Positions 34,743 to 44,404 of a stretch of DNA of 64,000 nucleotides are shown here, one piece after another (the first letter of the stretch is position 1; each line of letters opens with the position of its first letter). The notes beneath the pieces were generated by a model. It was given only the letters and a program-made list of their open reading frames with translations, had not been told where the DNA came from and searched no databases. The stretch lies in contig CANMJA010000023.1 in NCBI GenBank assembly GCA_947498055.1, positions 1 through 64,000 of the forward strand, in the 5' to 3' direction. This DNA comes from an uncultured Tenacibaculum sp. GTDB taxonomy: Bacteria > Bacteroidota > Bacteroidia > Flavobacteriales > Flavobacteriaceae. Made by a program: the position numbers and the translations under genes.

Positions 34743-37274
34743 TTATAAATCTGGTTTAATTCCTATTCTAATGGCAAATTTAGGTGTAGGTACTGCAATA
34801 CTGTTAGACGGTGGTGTATAATTGCTTCTCCATATTGCATCGATTCTTAAAAATCGCAAATTCCCATAACCTATATTCTCTACACCAAATCCGTATTCAT
34901 AGTAAGGTTTTACTGGTGAACTGTAATTTATATTTTCTGCTATACCAGCAATATTTGGCACGTTATTAACTCTTCTATTTTGTTCAGAAACCTTACCATA
35001 AGCAGCTCTAAAAGTAACTAAACTTCTTAATTTTAATTTTTTCAGAAGTGGAATTCTATTCAAAATAAAGCCATTAAAATGATGTTCAAAATGAGTAGAA
35101 ACATATTCATCTGTAACAAAATCATAAAAATTCAACAGTGAAAATGTATTTGGTACTAACGAGAAAGATTGGTTAGCAGGAACTGCACTTAAGAGTGAAA
35201 TTGGAACTCTTCCAAAAATCTTTCCTCCTTCTACAGTAGCATCTAAAAGTCCAAATTTACCTAATAATATAGGTTGGTTGTATTTTATTTGTATTTTATC
35301 ATATTCGTGTGTACCATTTAAAATACCTTTGTAACCATGACGATAATTTATAACAATAGAAGGAAAAACATTTCTTCCATACCTTTGTTCTACCCCCAAA
35401 CCATATACAAATCTACCTGGTGTAAAGGTTAAATAAACATCAGAAGCTACATCTGTAACGTTAGATTGTACTCTTCCTAAATTATCTAAATATCTTATAG
35501 AAAAATTTTCTGGACTAGCTGAACTTATTCTAGAATGTGAAAAATTAAATCCAATATGAAAATTGTTATGTACTGCATAATCAAAATTAGTAGCATATTT
35601 TTCAACATTAGATAAGAAAAAATTGTTACCTCTAGAGAACAACGCAGTAGAACCAAAAGTACTACCTAGTAATTGTGTCGTATTAAGCAAAGTACTACCT
35701 AACTGTTCAACATCTTTTTGGTAAGCAACACTTGTAGAAATTCTAGGTTGATAAGATAATAAATACCGTGCTTCTGCTCCATATTTTAAAATCTTATCTC
35801 TAAAACCATATGCAAGATGTCCAGATAATCTAAATCGATCATCTTTTGTTTTAAAAGTTCTAAAGCCCAATCTAGTTCTAAAACCTTCTACTTCGTTATT
35901 AGCAAAGGCTGTCCAAAAAGGACCTAATTGTACATTTAATTTTGGTATATTTATAAAACCACTAGAAATAGTGTTAATTAATCCTGTTAATTTTTTTATC
36001 TCTTTTTTACCTTTTACACTTTTAATAAGTTTATAGGTTTCCTTACTTTCTACTGTATTTTGTTTTTTCCAATAATTATCGGATCTAAAATATTGATCTG
36101 GCCTTATTTTTTGGTTAGACCTCAGGTAAAACTCATCTGGTAAAGATTTATCCAAGACATAATCACTATATCCTATCGTTTTTTTTATCGTTAGTCCTTT
36201 ATTTGCTTCATTTTTATCTAAGAAAGTAAAATCTCCTTCGTAGGCATTTTTTGTAGGAATATAAATACTATCGTTTCTTACTTCAAATTCTTTTTCAAAA
36301 GTTAACCCTCTAACAAAATTTAAATTAGCACCTTTTACCACTTGCATTCTCAATTTTTTAATGGTAAATGCTTTATCTGCTACCCAGAAATTTCCTTTAA
36401 AAGCTAAATCTTGATCTCTGATAGGAAAGAAAAATATATTATATAATTTCTCTTTATTATTTACAACACTATCATACAAAACATAATCATAAGTAGCAAA
36501 ACCATCTGTAGACAAAGGACTTACAAAAGACTTTCTCAACAGCGTAATATTATTTCTAAATACATCTACATTTTGAAATGTGTTAGACATCCTATCAAAA
36601 ACAAAACCTTGCGCCCCTAAACCTTCTTGCTTTTCGGCTTCAACATCTTCTCTAACATCTTTTGTTTTATTACTTCCATAAACTTTTGCAATTTGTTCAC
36701 TAAGAAAAATCGGTATATAATAGTTAATTCCATCACTATCATATTTTACTTCTTTAATTATTTCTTTGTATTCTTTCTTAAAAATTTTTTTTATAAATGC
36801 AGAATCTAAATTATTTAACCCAATCTCTATTTGAGTATGTTTTTTAAATTGATAATTATTAACCAGATCAACTCCATTCTTTCTTTTACGTTTCCATATT
36901 TCTTTTAGAATTTTGTATGCAGGGTTTTCTTTTTTCTTTAATCTCTTTTTAGGTTTTGTAACTACAATTACTTCTTCTAAAATATTAGCTCCCTCTTTTA
37001 AAACTATATTTAAAAATTTTGTTTTTGGAGAAACTTTTAATGTTTGTGTTTGAAAACCAACAAAAGAAATTTCTAAAACACCTCTTTTCTTCTTGGCTTT
37101 AAAAGCAAATCGTCCATCAAAATCTGTATTAGTTCCTTGGGTAGTTCCTTTAATAAATACCGATACATCTGGCATTGGGTTATCAAACTCATCAACAACT
37201 TTTCCTTTAATTATTAATTGAGCTTTTACAACCAAACTCAGAAAAATTAATATTATAAAAACTTTAACTTTCAT
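34743..37274 (-). CDS. DUF5686 outer-membrane protein with carboxypeptidase-like regulatory domain
   Basis: An 843-residue exported protein: signal peptide MKVKVFIILIFLSLVVKA, then a CarboxypepD_reg-like beta-sandwich at about residues 22-105 (IKGKVVDEFDNPMPDVSVFI, TNTDFDGRFAFKAK, LEISFVGFQTQTL), then the DUF5686 region ending in a large C-terminal beta-barrel (strand pairs such as KYGAEARYLLSYQPRISTSV and FAIRIGIKPDL at the C-terminus). The first domain is the one typical of SusC-type receptors, but no TonB plug is seen, so this is not a SusC protein. Expected in the outer membrane; function unknown. It is placed after pdhB on the same strand with a terminator between. Confidence 0.85.
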   Translation of the reverse strand: MKVKVFIILIFLSLVVKAQLIIKGKVVDEFDNPMPDVSVFIKGTTQGTNTDFDGRFAFKAKKKRGVLEISFVGFQTQTLKVSPKTKFLNIVLKEGANILEEVIVVTKPKKRLKKKENPAYKILKEIWKRKRKNGVDLVNNYQFKKHTQIEIGLNNLDSAFIKKIFKKEYKEIIKEVKYDSDGINYYIPIFLSEQIAKVYGSNKTKDVREDVEAEKQEGLGAQGFVFDRMSNTFQNVDVFRNNITLLRKSFVSPLSTDGFATYDYVLYDSVVNNKEKLYNIFFFPIRDQDLAFKGNFWVADKAFTIKKLRMQVVKGANLNFVRGLTFEKEFEVRNDSIYIPTKNAYEGDFTFLDKNEANKGLTIKKTIGYSDYVLDKSLPDEFYLRSNQKIRPDQYFRSDNYWKKQNTVESKETYKLIKSVKGKKEIKKLTGLINTISSGFINIPKLNVQLGPFWTAFANNEVEGFRTRLGFRTFKTKDDRFRLSGHLAYGFRDKILKYGAEARYLLSYQPRISTSVAYQKDVEQLGSTLLNTTQLLGSTFGSTALFSRGNNFFLSNVEKYATNFDYAVHNNFHIGFNFSHSRISSASPENFSIRYLDNLGRVQSNVTDVASDVYLTFTPGRFVYGLGVEQRYGRNVFPSIVINYRHGYKGILNGTHEYDKIQIKYNQPILLGKFGLLDATVEGGKIFGRVPISLLSAVPANQSFSLVPNTFSLLNFYDFVTDEYVSTHFEHHFNGFILNRIPLLKKLKLRSLVTFRAAYGKVSEQNRRVNNVPNIAGIAENINYSSPVKPYYEYGFGVENIGYGNLRFLRIDAIWRSNYTPPSNSIAVPTPKFAIRIGIKPDL

Positions 37275-37289
37275 ATCTATATTTACATC

Positions 37290-37330
37290 AAAATCCTTTT
37301 GACAAAAAACATGCCAAAAGGATTTTAAAA
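37290..37330 (-). terminator. Intrinsic terminator after pdhB
   Basis: Perfect 12-bp stem AAAATCCTTTTG / CAAAAGGATTTT (37290-37301 with 37315-37326) downstream of pdhB on the minus strand and just upstream of the DUF5686 start codon. Confidence 0.75.
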
Positions 37331-37351
37331 AATCTTAATTTTATAACTTTC

Positions 37352-38332
37352 TTATTTAAGGTACATTACTTCTTTAACTGCCTTAATAACATCGTTTGAA
37401 TTTGGTAACCACTTCTCTAATAATACTGGAGAATATGGAGCTGGTGTATCTGCTGTTGTTATTCTTTTAATAGGTGCATCTAAATAATCAAAAGCTTCCT
37501 CTTGCACTCTAAAAGTTATTTCTGAAGAAACACTTCCAAAAGGCCAAGCTTCTTCTAAAATTACTAACCTGTTTGTTTTCTTTACAGATTTTAATATCGC
37601 ATTATGATCCATAGGACGAACTGTACGTAAGTCAATAACCTCTACAGATATACCTTCTTTTGCTAAACTTTCTGCTGCTTTGTATGCTTCTTTTATAATT
37701 TTACCAAAAGATACTAAAGTAACATCTGAACCTTCTCTTTTAATTTCTGCTACACCAATAGGAATTATATATTCTCCTTCTGGTATTTCCATTTTATCTC
37801 CATACATCTGTTCTGACTCCATAAAAATTACTGGGTCATCATCTCTAATAGCAGCTTTTAATAAACCTTTAGCGTCATAAGGATTTGATGGTACTATTAC
37901 TTTTAATCCTGGGCAGTTGGCAAACCAGCTTTCAAATGCTTGTGAATGCGTAGCTGCTAATTGACCTGCAGATGCTGTTGGCCCTCTAAAAACGATAGGG
38001 CAATTAAATTGACCTCCACTCATTTGACGTATTTTGGCAGCATTATTAATGATCTGATCAATACCCACTAAAGAGAAATTGAAAGTCATATATTCTACAA
38101 TAGGTCTGTTTCCGTTCATAGCCGATCCTACAGCTATACCTCCAAAACCTAATTCGGCAATAGGAGTATCTATAACTCTTTTAGCGCCAAACTCGTCAAG
38201 CATTCCTTTACTTGCTTTATAAGCACCATTATACTCTGCAACCTCTTCCCCCATTAAATAGATACTTTCATCGCGACGCATTTCTTCACTCATTGCCTCG
38301 CAAATAGCTTCTCTAAATTGAATTGTCTTCAT
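37352..38332 (-). CDS. pdhB: Pyruvate dehydrogenase complex E1 component, beta subunit
   Basis: A 326-residue beta subunit of an alpha2-beta2 2-oxoacid dehydrogenase E1, which decarboxylates pyruvate with thiamine diphosphate. Characteristic segments are MGEEVAEYNGAYKASKGMLD, then RVIDTPIAELGFGGIAVGSA with the ThDP-facing Glu, IDQIINNAAKIRQMSGGQF, GPTASAGQLAATHSQAFESW and the C-terminal ITTADTPAPYSPVLLEKWLP. Similarity to pyruvate-specific E1 beta (QSFESW/SQAFESW loop, APYSP) favours pyruvate over branched-chain substrates. The alpha subunit and E2 are not next to it, an arrangement common in Flavobacteriaceae. Single gene ending in a terminator. Confidence 0.93.
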   Translation of the reverse strand: MKTIQFREAICEAMSEEMRRDESIYLMGEEVAEYNGAYKASKGMLDEFGAKRVIDTPIAELGFGGIAVGSAMNGNRPIVEYMTFNFSLVGIDQIINNAAKIRQMSGGQFNCPIVFRGPTASAGQLAATHSQAFESWFANCPGLKVIVPSNPYDAKGLLKAAIRDDDPVIFMESEQMYGDKMEIPEGEYIIPIGVAEIKREGSDVTLVSFGKIIKEAYKAAESLAKEGISVEVIDLRTVRPMDHNAILKSVKKTNRLVILEEAWPFGSVSSEITFRVQEEAFDYLDAPIKRITTADTPAPYSPVLLEKWLPNSNDVIKAVKEVMYLK

Positions 38333-38425
38333 ACGTTTTATTAAAGTAGTTGTTTATTTGATTTGCAAAAATAAATAAAATAGCTGTAAAAAAATTATAT
38401 TTGATTATTTTAAATGATTTAAAAA

Positions 38426-39574
38426 GTGTTAAGAAAAAACAAAACTCTATTTATATTTAATTTTCCTTTACTTATATTTTTATTTGTTAATGTTATTTTT
38501 ATCTTGAGATACGGTAGTAGACAATCCTTTATTTCTGAATATGTTATTTCTTTCATTTATGTATCTTGTATCTTAATTTGTCTTTTTTTTCTAGAAAAAA
38601 ACAAACAAAAAATAAACAGTATAACTCAATTTAACAGTTATTTTTTGTTTTTTATCATTCTCTTATTTTTAATCTTCATTCTTATAAATATTGTAATTGA
38701 CAGCTCTAATTTAAATGTTGATAGGTGGTCTGCTATGCATATTACAATAGAAAACATGCTCAAAGGAGTTTATCCATACAATCAATTAGATCATTTGGGT
38801 CAAACTTCTTCTAATTTACCTGGTTTATCATACATTGGTTTGCCTTTTTATTTTATGGGAGATGTAGGCTTACTTCAACCATTTGTGTTTTTGTTGTTTT
38901 TTATATGGCTATTGAAAACTAATAGACAACATAAAACAAAATTTACTATCTTAATATTATTCATTTTATCACCTTCTTTTTTATGGGAAGTTTTTGTTAA
39001 AAGTGATTTAATGAGCAATATATTATTACTTATCTTATTTATAAGCACTTGGAAAGAAAAAATTAAAAGTCAAAAAACAAATACAATTATTCTTTCAACC
39101 CTTCTAATTAGTCTCTTAATTTTAACTAGAGGAATTGTTTTAATACCACTTCTTTTAATACTTTTTTCTGTTTTTATAGAGTCTACGATTCATTACAAAT
39201 TAAAGTTCATTTTTTTCTCTTTTTTTTGGATAACCTTATTAATATCCCCTATACTATTTTCCATAGATAACATCTCTATAGCTATTGAGCATAATCCATT
39301 TACCCACCAAACCAAATATGCTCCAAAAATTCTAATTATAATATCTCTAATAACTCCTTTATTTCTTTCTAGAAAAAATCTAACTATTAACAATACCTAT
39401 AAGTATTCTCTTTATATAATATTCTTTTTAGTCTTTATTACTTTTCTTTTAAATATACTTGAAGAAGGTGTTGCTAAGAATATCTATGGAACCATTTTTG
39501 ATTTGTCATATTTAAGCATGGTACTTCCTTTTAGTATCCTATTAACAACTAAACAGTCTATTTCAAAATACTAA
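38426..39574 (+). CDS. Polytopic membrane protein, possibly GT-C type glycosyltransferase
   Basis: A 382-residue protein with about ten hydrophobic helices. I do not recognise it by name. The stretch DRWSAMHITIENMLKGVYPY, followed by an outside loop (NQLDHLGQTSSNLPGLSYI), resembles the first loop of GT-C mannosyltransferase-like proteins, where an acidic residue and the G-x-x-PY motif lie near the active site, but this is a weak guess. The reading frame has no ATG; GTG at 38426 is the only reasonable start, as an upstream ATG at 38414 hits a stop after two codons. It is divergent from pdhB with 93 bases between start codons. Confidence 0.65.
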   Translation: MLRKNKTLFIFNFPLLIFLFVNVIFILRYGSRQSFISEYVISFIYVSCILICLFFLEKNKQKINSITQFNSYFLFFIILLFLIFILINIVIDSSNLNVDRWSAMHITIENMLKGVYPYNQLDHLGQTSSNLPGLSYIGLPFYFMGDVGLLQPFVFLLFFIWLLKTNRQHKTKFTILILFILSPSFLWEVFVKSDLMSNILLLILFISTWKEKIKSQKTNTIILSTLLISLLILTRGIVLIPLLLILFSVFIESTIHYKLKFIFFSFFWITLLISPILFSIDNISIAIEHNPFTHQTKYAPKILIIISLITPLFLSRKNLTINNTYKYSLYIIFFLVFITFLLNILEEGVAKNIYGTIFDLSYLSMVLPFSILLTTKQSISKY

Positions 39575-39679
39575 AACTAACAAATGAGAATCTTTCTTTT
39601 ATTTAACAATACACTATAAATAAAGTGTTTTATTATATTATTAAGAACAACCTGTTAAAAAAACTTCTCATTTTAATAA

Positions 39680-39703
39680 ATTTATTATGCATGCATAATA
39701 AAT
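39680..39703. promoter_or_regulatory. 24-base perfect palindrome, putative operator of etfBA
   Basis: ATTTATTATGCA (39680-39691) is immediately followed by its own reverse complement. The palindrome ends 13 bases before a candidate -7 element TAAATTCG (39717-39724) and so would cover the -33 region of the etfBA promoter. Uninterrupted symmetry of this length is typical of TetR-like or other dimeric repressors. No regulator gene is adjacent. Confidence 0.6.
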
Positions 39704-39757
39704 CAAAAAAAATACGTAAATTCGTAGCACAAAATTAAGCGTTCTAAAACAAAATAT

Positions 39758-40498
39758 ATGAAAATATTAGTTTGTATCAGCCACGTGCCAGATACCACTT
39801 CAAAAATTAATTTCACAGACAACGATACTAAGTTTGATACTAATGGAGTTCAATTTGTTATAAATCCTTACGATGAGTTTAGTTTAACTCGTGCTATGTG
39901 GTTTAAAGAAAAGCAAGGTGCTTCTGTAACCGTAGTAAATGTTGGAGGTGCAGAAACAGAACCTACATTACGTAAAGCTTTAGCCATTGGAGCAGATGAT
40001 GCTATTCGTGTAAATGCAACACCTACTGATGGTTTTTTGGTTGCTAAAGAATTAGCTGAAGTTGTAAAAAATGGAGGATATGATATCGTGTTAGCTGGAA
40101 AAGAATCTGCCGATTATAATGGACAAATGGTTCCTGGTATGTTAGCTTCTTTACTAGAATATAATTTTGTTAATGGATGTGTTGGAGTTGAAATTGAAGG
40201 TACAAATGCCACTTTAGAAAGAGAAATAGATGGAGGAGAAGAAAAAGTTGCTTCTTCTTTACCTATCGTTATTGCAGGTCAGAAAGGAATTGTAGAAGAA
40301 AAAGATCTGCGTATACCAAACATGCGTGGTATTATGATGGCTAGAAAAAAGCCTTTAAATGTAGTAGAACCAACTGGAGCTAGTAATTCTACAAGTACAC
40401 AATCTTTTGAAAAACCAGCACCAAAAGGAGATGTTAAGTTAGTAGATAATGTAGATGATTTAATTAACTTATTACACAACGAAGCGAAAGCAATTTAA
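39758..40498 (+). CDS. etfB: Electron transfer flavoprotein, beta subunit
   Basis: A 246-residue subunit of ETF, which carries electrons from acyl-CoA and other dehydrogenases to the quinone pool through ETF dehydrogenase. Seen are MKILVCISHVPDTTSKI, FVINPYDEFSLTRAMWFKEK, LRKALAIGADDAIRVN and LAGKESADYNGQMVPGMLA, all typical of EtfB, including the AMP-binding region (VVNVGG). Its partner etfA follows after 65 bases. A 24-base palindrome upstream suggests that the pair is repressed under some condition, perhaps fatty-acid availability; that link is inferred. Confidence 0.95.
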   Translation: MKILVCISHVPDTTSKINFTDNDTKFDTNGVQFVINPYDEFSLTRAMWFKEKQGASVTVVNVGGAETEPTLRKALAIGADDAIRVNATPTDGFLVAKELAEVVKNGGYDIVLAGKESADYNGQMVPGMLASLLEYNFVNGCVGVEIEGTNATLEREIDGGEEKVASSLPIVIAGQKGIVEEKDLRIPNMRGIMMARKKPLNVVEPTGASNSTSTQSFEKPAPKGDVKLVDNVDDLINLLHNEAKAI

Positions 40499-40563
40499 AT
40501 TTAAAAATCATTTTTTAGTAATTATTGAAATGTATTTTACTAAAAATCTAAAAATATATTAAT

Positions 40564-41517
40564 ATGTCTGTATTAGTTTTTGCCGATTCGTCGGAAGGAA
40601 AGTTCAAAAAAACGGCTTATGAAGTTGTTTCATATGGAAAAAAAGTAGCAGAGCAATTAGGTACTACTGTAACTGCTTTAACTATAAATGGAGGAGATGC
40701 TTCTGAATTATACACGTATGGCGCAGAGAAGGTAATAGAAGTAAAAAATGACATACCTTCTTTTAATGCCAAAGCTTATGCTTCAATTATAAAACAAGTA
40801 GCAGAAAACCAAAGTGCAAACACTGTTATTATTGACTCTAGTATTGATGGATTAACAGTTGCTCCTTTAGTTGCTGTTGCATTAGAGGCTGGCTATGCTT
40901 CTAATGTAGTTGCACTACCAAATAGCACTAGTCCTTTTGTTGTAAAACGTAAAGCTTTCTCTAATAAAGGGTTCAATAATACTGAAATTACAAGTTCTAA
41001 TAGAGTTATTGGTGTTGCTAAAAATTCTTACGGAGCTCATGAAAATGTAGTTAGCGGAACTACAGAAAGTTTTAATGCTACTACACCAGATTTAGGTGTT
41101 AGTTCTATATCTATAGAAAGAGCAACTGGAAAAGTAACTATTTCAGACGCTGATGTGGTTGTTTCCGCTGGACGTGGTTTAAAAGGCCCTGAAAACTGGG
41201 GAATGGTAGAAGAACTAGCAGATATCTTAGGAGCTGCTACCGCATGTTCTAAACCTGTTTCTGATTTAGGTTGGAGACCTCATAGCGAACACGTAGGACA
41301 AACTGGTAAACCCGTTGCTTCTAATTTATATATAGCAATTGGTATTTCTGGTGCTATTCAGCATTTAGCAGGTGTAAATGCCTCTAAAGTAAAAGTAGTA
41401 ATTAACAATGACCCAGACGCTCCTTTCTTTAAAGCAGCGGATTATGGAATCGTAGGAGATGCTTTTGAAGTAGTTCCTCAACTTATTGAGAAACTAAAAG
41501 CCTTTAAACAAGCTTAA
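40564..41517 (+). CDS. etfA: Electron transfer flavoprotein, alpha subunit
   Basis: A 317-residue subunit holding FAD. The C-terminal FAD-binding half shows [60 protein letters not shown] and [20 protein letters not shown], the ETF-alpha signature. The N-terminal half is the nucleotide-like fold ([19 protein letters not shown]). It forms a heterodimer with EtfB encoded just upstream, presumably from one transcript. A terminator follows. Confidence 0.95.
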   Translation: MSVLVFADSSEGKFKKTAYEVVSYGKKVAEQLGTTVTALTINGGDASELYTYGAEKVIEVKNDIPSFNAKAYASIIKQVAENQSANTVIIDSSIDGLTVAPLVAVALEAGYASNVVALPNSTSPFVVKRKAFSNKGFNNTEITSSNRVIGVAKNSYGAHENVVSGTTESFNATTPDLGVSSISIERATGKVTISDADVVVSAGRGLKGPENWGMVEELADILGAATACSKPVSDLGWRPHSEHVGQTGKPVASNLYIAIGISGAIQHLAGVNASKVKVVINNDPDAPFFKAADYGIVGDAFEVVPQLIEKLKAFKQA

Positions 41518-41538
41518 TAAAGTTACAAATACATACAA

Positions 41539-41572
41539 CCTCGAAAAGAAAGTTTTTCGAGGTTTTTATTTT
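41539..41572 (+). terminator. Intrinsic terminator of etfBA
   Basis: Stem AACCTCGAAAA / TTTTTCGAGGTT with a short loop and T run, directly after etfA. Confidence 0.75.
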
Positions 41573-41670
41573 TTATTTAGAAACACTTTTCGTACTCATA
41601 TTTTTTATTAAATTGGGGCACCTTAAAGGCAGTCTATAAAAGGCGGCTTTTTTTGTATGAAGACAGATAC

Positions 41671-42279
41671 ATGAACTTAGTAAGATTAACAATCAAAGGA
41701 ATTTCATATAGTCAGACTCAAAGCGGAGCTTATGCTCTTGTATTGAGCGAAATGGAAGGCACAAGAACATTACCAATTATTATAGGTGCTTTTGAAGCAC
41801 AATCTATTGCAATCGCTTTAGAAAAGGAAATTAGACCTCCTAGACCTTTAACACACGATTTATTTAAATCATTTGCAGAAAGATTTCAAATAGAAGTTAA
41901 GCAAGTAATTATTCATAAATTAGTAGACGGTGTATTTTTCTCTAGCTTAATCTGTGAAAAAAATGGAGTAGAAGAAACTATTGATACACGAACCTCAGAC
42001 GCAATAGCTTTAGCTGTTCGTTTTCAAGCTCCTATTTATACTTATAAAAATATTTTAGATAAAGCTGGTATATTTTTAAAATCTGACGAAGAGATTGACA
42101 TACAACAAGAGTCTGATGTTAATGATATTGAACTCATTACTGATGATGAAATAATTTTAGAAAATGATTATTCTCAACTTTCTAAACAAGAGTTAGAAGA
42201 ACAACTTAATAGAGCTGTAAATAATGAAGATTATGAATTGGCAGCTAGAATTAGAGACGAAATAAGTAAACGCTCATAA
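41671..42279 (+). CDS. Bifunctional nuclease (DUF151) protein with C-terminal UVR motif
   Basis: About 202 residues. The N-terminal bifunctional-nuclease domain (DUF151) shows VRLTIKGISYSQTQSGAYAL, the core SEMEGTRTLPIIIGAFEAQ and the DAIALAVRFQAPIYTY segment. The last 35 residues (SKQELEEQLNRAVNNEDYEL, then AARIRDEI) are a UVR motif, as in UvrB/UvrC. This two-part form is common in Bacteroidota; related plant and bacterial proteins cut DNA and RNA. ATG 41671 was chosen over an in-frame TTG at 41653 because the family starts at MNLVRL. It is followed by the nucleoside transporter with an 18-base gap, probably co-transcribed, a link that may reflect nucleic-acid turnover. Confidence 0.88.
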   Translation: MNLVRLTIKGISYSQTQSGAYALVLSEMEGTRTLPIIIGAFEAQSIAIALEKEIRPPRPLTHDLFKSFAERFQIEVKQVIIHKLVDGVFFSSLICEKNGVEETIDTRTSDAIALAVRFQAPIYTYKNILDKAGIFLKSDEEIDIQQESDVNDIELITDDEIILENDYSQLSKQELEEQLNRAVNNEDYELAARIRDEISKRS

Positions 42280-42297
42280 ACACATTCCCTTATTGGT

Positions 42298-44013
42298 ATG
42301 AAAAAAATTATTTCATTTATCCTTTTTTGTATTTCTATATCATTATTTACTCAAAATATAGACAAAGATTGGCGTTTTTCTTCTATTCAAAATAGAAAAG
42401 GAGAAAAAATAACAAATATTAATAACGGAGATTATTTTAAACTAAACAATGGTTCTTTTTCTTACTTTATAGAAGGTAAAGATAGCTTGTTAGCTACAGG
42501 TAATTACATTCATCAAAATAATTTATTAATATTTAATTACACAAAACCAAAAGACACAGTTAGATATTATAATATTGTAGAAATAAGTGACAAAACACTT
42601 TCTTTATCTGAAGGTGATGTAAATTACAATTTCTCGTCTGATGATCAACAAGCAATAACAAAAGAGCTTTCTAAAAATAACACAGAAAAAAATAAACTTA
42701 TAGCTAGCCAAGGCTTTTCAATCAATAGTTTTTTAAGGGGAATTTTAGGAATGGCTATATTGTTAATTATTGCTTTTCTCTTTAGCGCCAATAAAAAAGC
42801 TATTGACTGGAAAACGGTTGGTTTAGGTCTTGCTTTTCAACTTTTTATTGCCATTGGTGTTTTAAAAGTTCCTTTTATTCAAAAAATATTTGAGGGTATT
42901 GGCAACCTTTTTGTAAATGTACTAGATTTCACAAGAGCAGGAAGTAAATTTCTTTTTGAAGGTTTGGTTGTAGATATGGACACTTTTGGATTTATCTTTG
43001 CTTTTCAAGTATTGCCAACTATCATATTTTTCTCTGCATTAACTTCTTTATTATTTTATTTAGGAGTTATTCAAAAAATTGTAAAAGCTTTAGCATGGGC
43101 ACTTTCTAAAGTTTTAAAAATATCTGGAGCAGAAAGTTTATCTGTAGCTGGAAATATTTTTTTAGGACAAACAGAAGCTCCTCTTCTAATTAAGGCTTAT
43201 TTAGAAAAAATGACCAAATCAGAAATTTTATTAGTTATGATTGGAGGTATGGCAACTGTAGCTGGGGCAGTTTTAGCTGCCTATATTGGCTTCTTAGGTG
43301 GAGACGATCCTGTTTTACGATTACAGTTTGCAAAACACTTACTTGCAGCATCTGTAATGGCTGCTCCTGGAGCTATTATTATTTCAAAAATACTTTACCC
43401 TCAAACAGAAGAAATTAATACAGATGTAAAAGTATCTTCTGAGAAAATTGGATCAAACATATTAGATGCCATTGCAAATGGAACCACAGAAGGCTTACAA
43501 TTAGCAATGAATGTAGGAGCAATGCTATTAGTTTTTGTTGCTTTTATAGCAATGATAAATGGTATTTTAGGTTGGGTTGGTGATGTATCTTCTTTAAACG
43601 GATGGATGTCTGCAAACACTCCTTATCAAAAATTCTCATTAGAAGCTTTACTAGGTTATATCTTTGCTCCTTTAATGTGGTTAATAGGTGTAGCCAAAGA
43701 AGACATTGCTTTAATGGGGCAATTATTAGGTATAAAATTAGCCGCTAGTGAATTTGTAGGCTATATACAATTAGCAGAATTAAAAAACATTGCTAATGCC
43801 ACACATTTAACCTATAACAAATCTATTATAATGGCTACGTATATGCTATGTGGTTTTGCAAACTTTGCTTCTATTGGTATACAAATTGGAGGTATTGGTT
43901 CTTTGGCTCCTGGACAAAGAAAAACACTATCTAGTTTTGGAATAAAAGCTTTAATTGGAGGTACCATAGCATCTTTAATGTCTGCAACTATTGCAGGTAT
44001 GATTATTGGATAA
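42298..44013 (+). CDS. Concentrative nucleoside transporter (NupC family) with N-terminal extracytoplasmic domain
   Basis: A 571-residue transporter. Residues 1-20 (MKKIISFILFCISISLFTQ) form a signal peptide, and residues 21-125 a small beta-rich, probably lipocalin-like extra domain before the first helix of the transporter near residue 145 (LRGILGMAILLIIAFLFSAN). The CNT core follows: FQVLPTIIFFSALTSLLFYL, GNIFLGQTEAPLLIKAYLEK, GGMATVAGAVLAAYIGFLGG and ICGFANFASIGIQIGGIGS, the sites that bind nucleoside and the coupling Na+/H+. Normal CNT proteins of bacteria lack the extra domain and are about 400 residues. It lies between the bifunctional nuclease and a small membrane protein, probably in one operon. 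Confidence 0.9.
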   Translation: MKKIISFILFCISISLFTQNIDKDWRFSSIQNRKGEKITNINNGDYFKLNNGSFSYFIEGKDSLLATGNYIHQNNLLIFNYTKPKDTVRYYNIVEISDKTLSLSEGDVNYNFSSDDQQAITKELSKNNTEKNKLIASQGFSINSFLRGILGMAILLIIAFLFSANKKAIDWKTVGLGLAFQLFIAIGVLKVPFIQKIFEGIGNLFVNVLDFTRAGSKFLFEGLVVDMDTFGFIFAFQVLPTIIFFSALTSLLFYLGVIQKIVKALAWALSKVLKISGAESLSVAGNIFLGQTEAPLLIKAYLEKMTKSEILLVMIGGMATVAGAVLAAYIGFLGGDDPVLRLQFAKHLLAASVMAAPGAIIISKILYPQTEEINTDVKVSSEKIGSNILDAIANGTTEGLQLAMNVGAMLLVFVAFIAMINGILGWVGDVSSLNGWMSANTPYQKFSLEALLGYIFAPLMWLIGVAKEDIALMGQLLGIKLAASEFVGYIQLAELKNIANATHLTYNKSIIMATYMLCGFANFASIGIQIGGIGSLAPGQRKTLSSFGIKALIGGTIASLMSATIAGMIIG

Positions 44014-44044
44014 AAATAAAAATTAACACTCTAAAGTCCCCATT

Positions 44045-44404
44045 TTGGAATCATTAATTATAATATTAATTGGATGTATCATCATTTTCATATATGATGT
44101 TTTAGGATCTATATTATCTAGACAACTAAATTTTGAATATGTTTGGTTAACTTTTGGTTCCTTTTTAATTTATGGTTTAATAGCCTTATACCTAAAAAAA
44201 TATGATGGTATTGTAATTGCTCTTATTGGAAGTTTTCTTATTGGAGTTTTTGATGCAACTGTAGGACTTTTAGTAGCTGAAAAACTGAAAGCTAATATTC
44301 TTGAAAAAGATAAAAAAACAATAAAAATTACTACAAAATTAGTAATCTCTATGGGACTTCTTTCTTCTATAATTGGTATTGTTTCTGTTCTCTTATTTTC
44401 TTAA
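44045..44404 (+). CDS. Small membrane protein of unknown function
   Basis: A 119-residue hydrophobic protein with about four helices (SLIIILIGCIIIFIYDVLGS, VWLTFGSFLIYGLIALYL, IVIALIGSFLIGVFDATVGL, and a last helix VISMGLLSSIIGIVSVLLFS). TTG at 44045 is the most likely start because no ATG is available and upstream codons run into the previous gene's end. No family is recognised. It is 31 bases downstream of the nucleoside transporter and may share its transcript. Confidence 0.55.
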   Translation: MESLIIILIGCIIIFIYDVLGSILSRQLNFEYVWLTFGSFLIYGLIALYLKKYDGIVIALIGSFLIGVFDATVGLLVAEKLKANILEKDKKTIKITTKLVISMGLLSSIIGIVSVLLFS

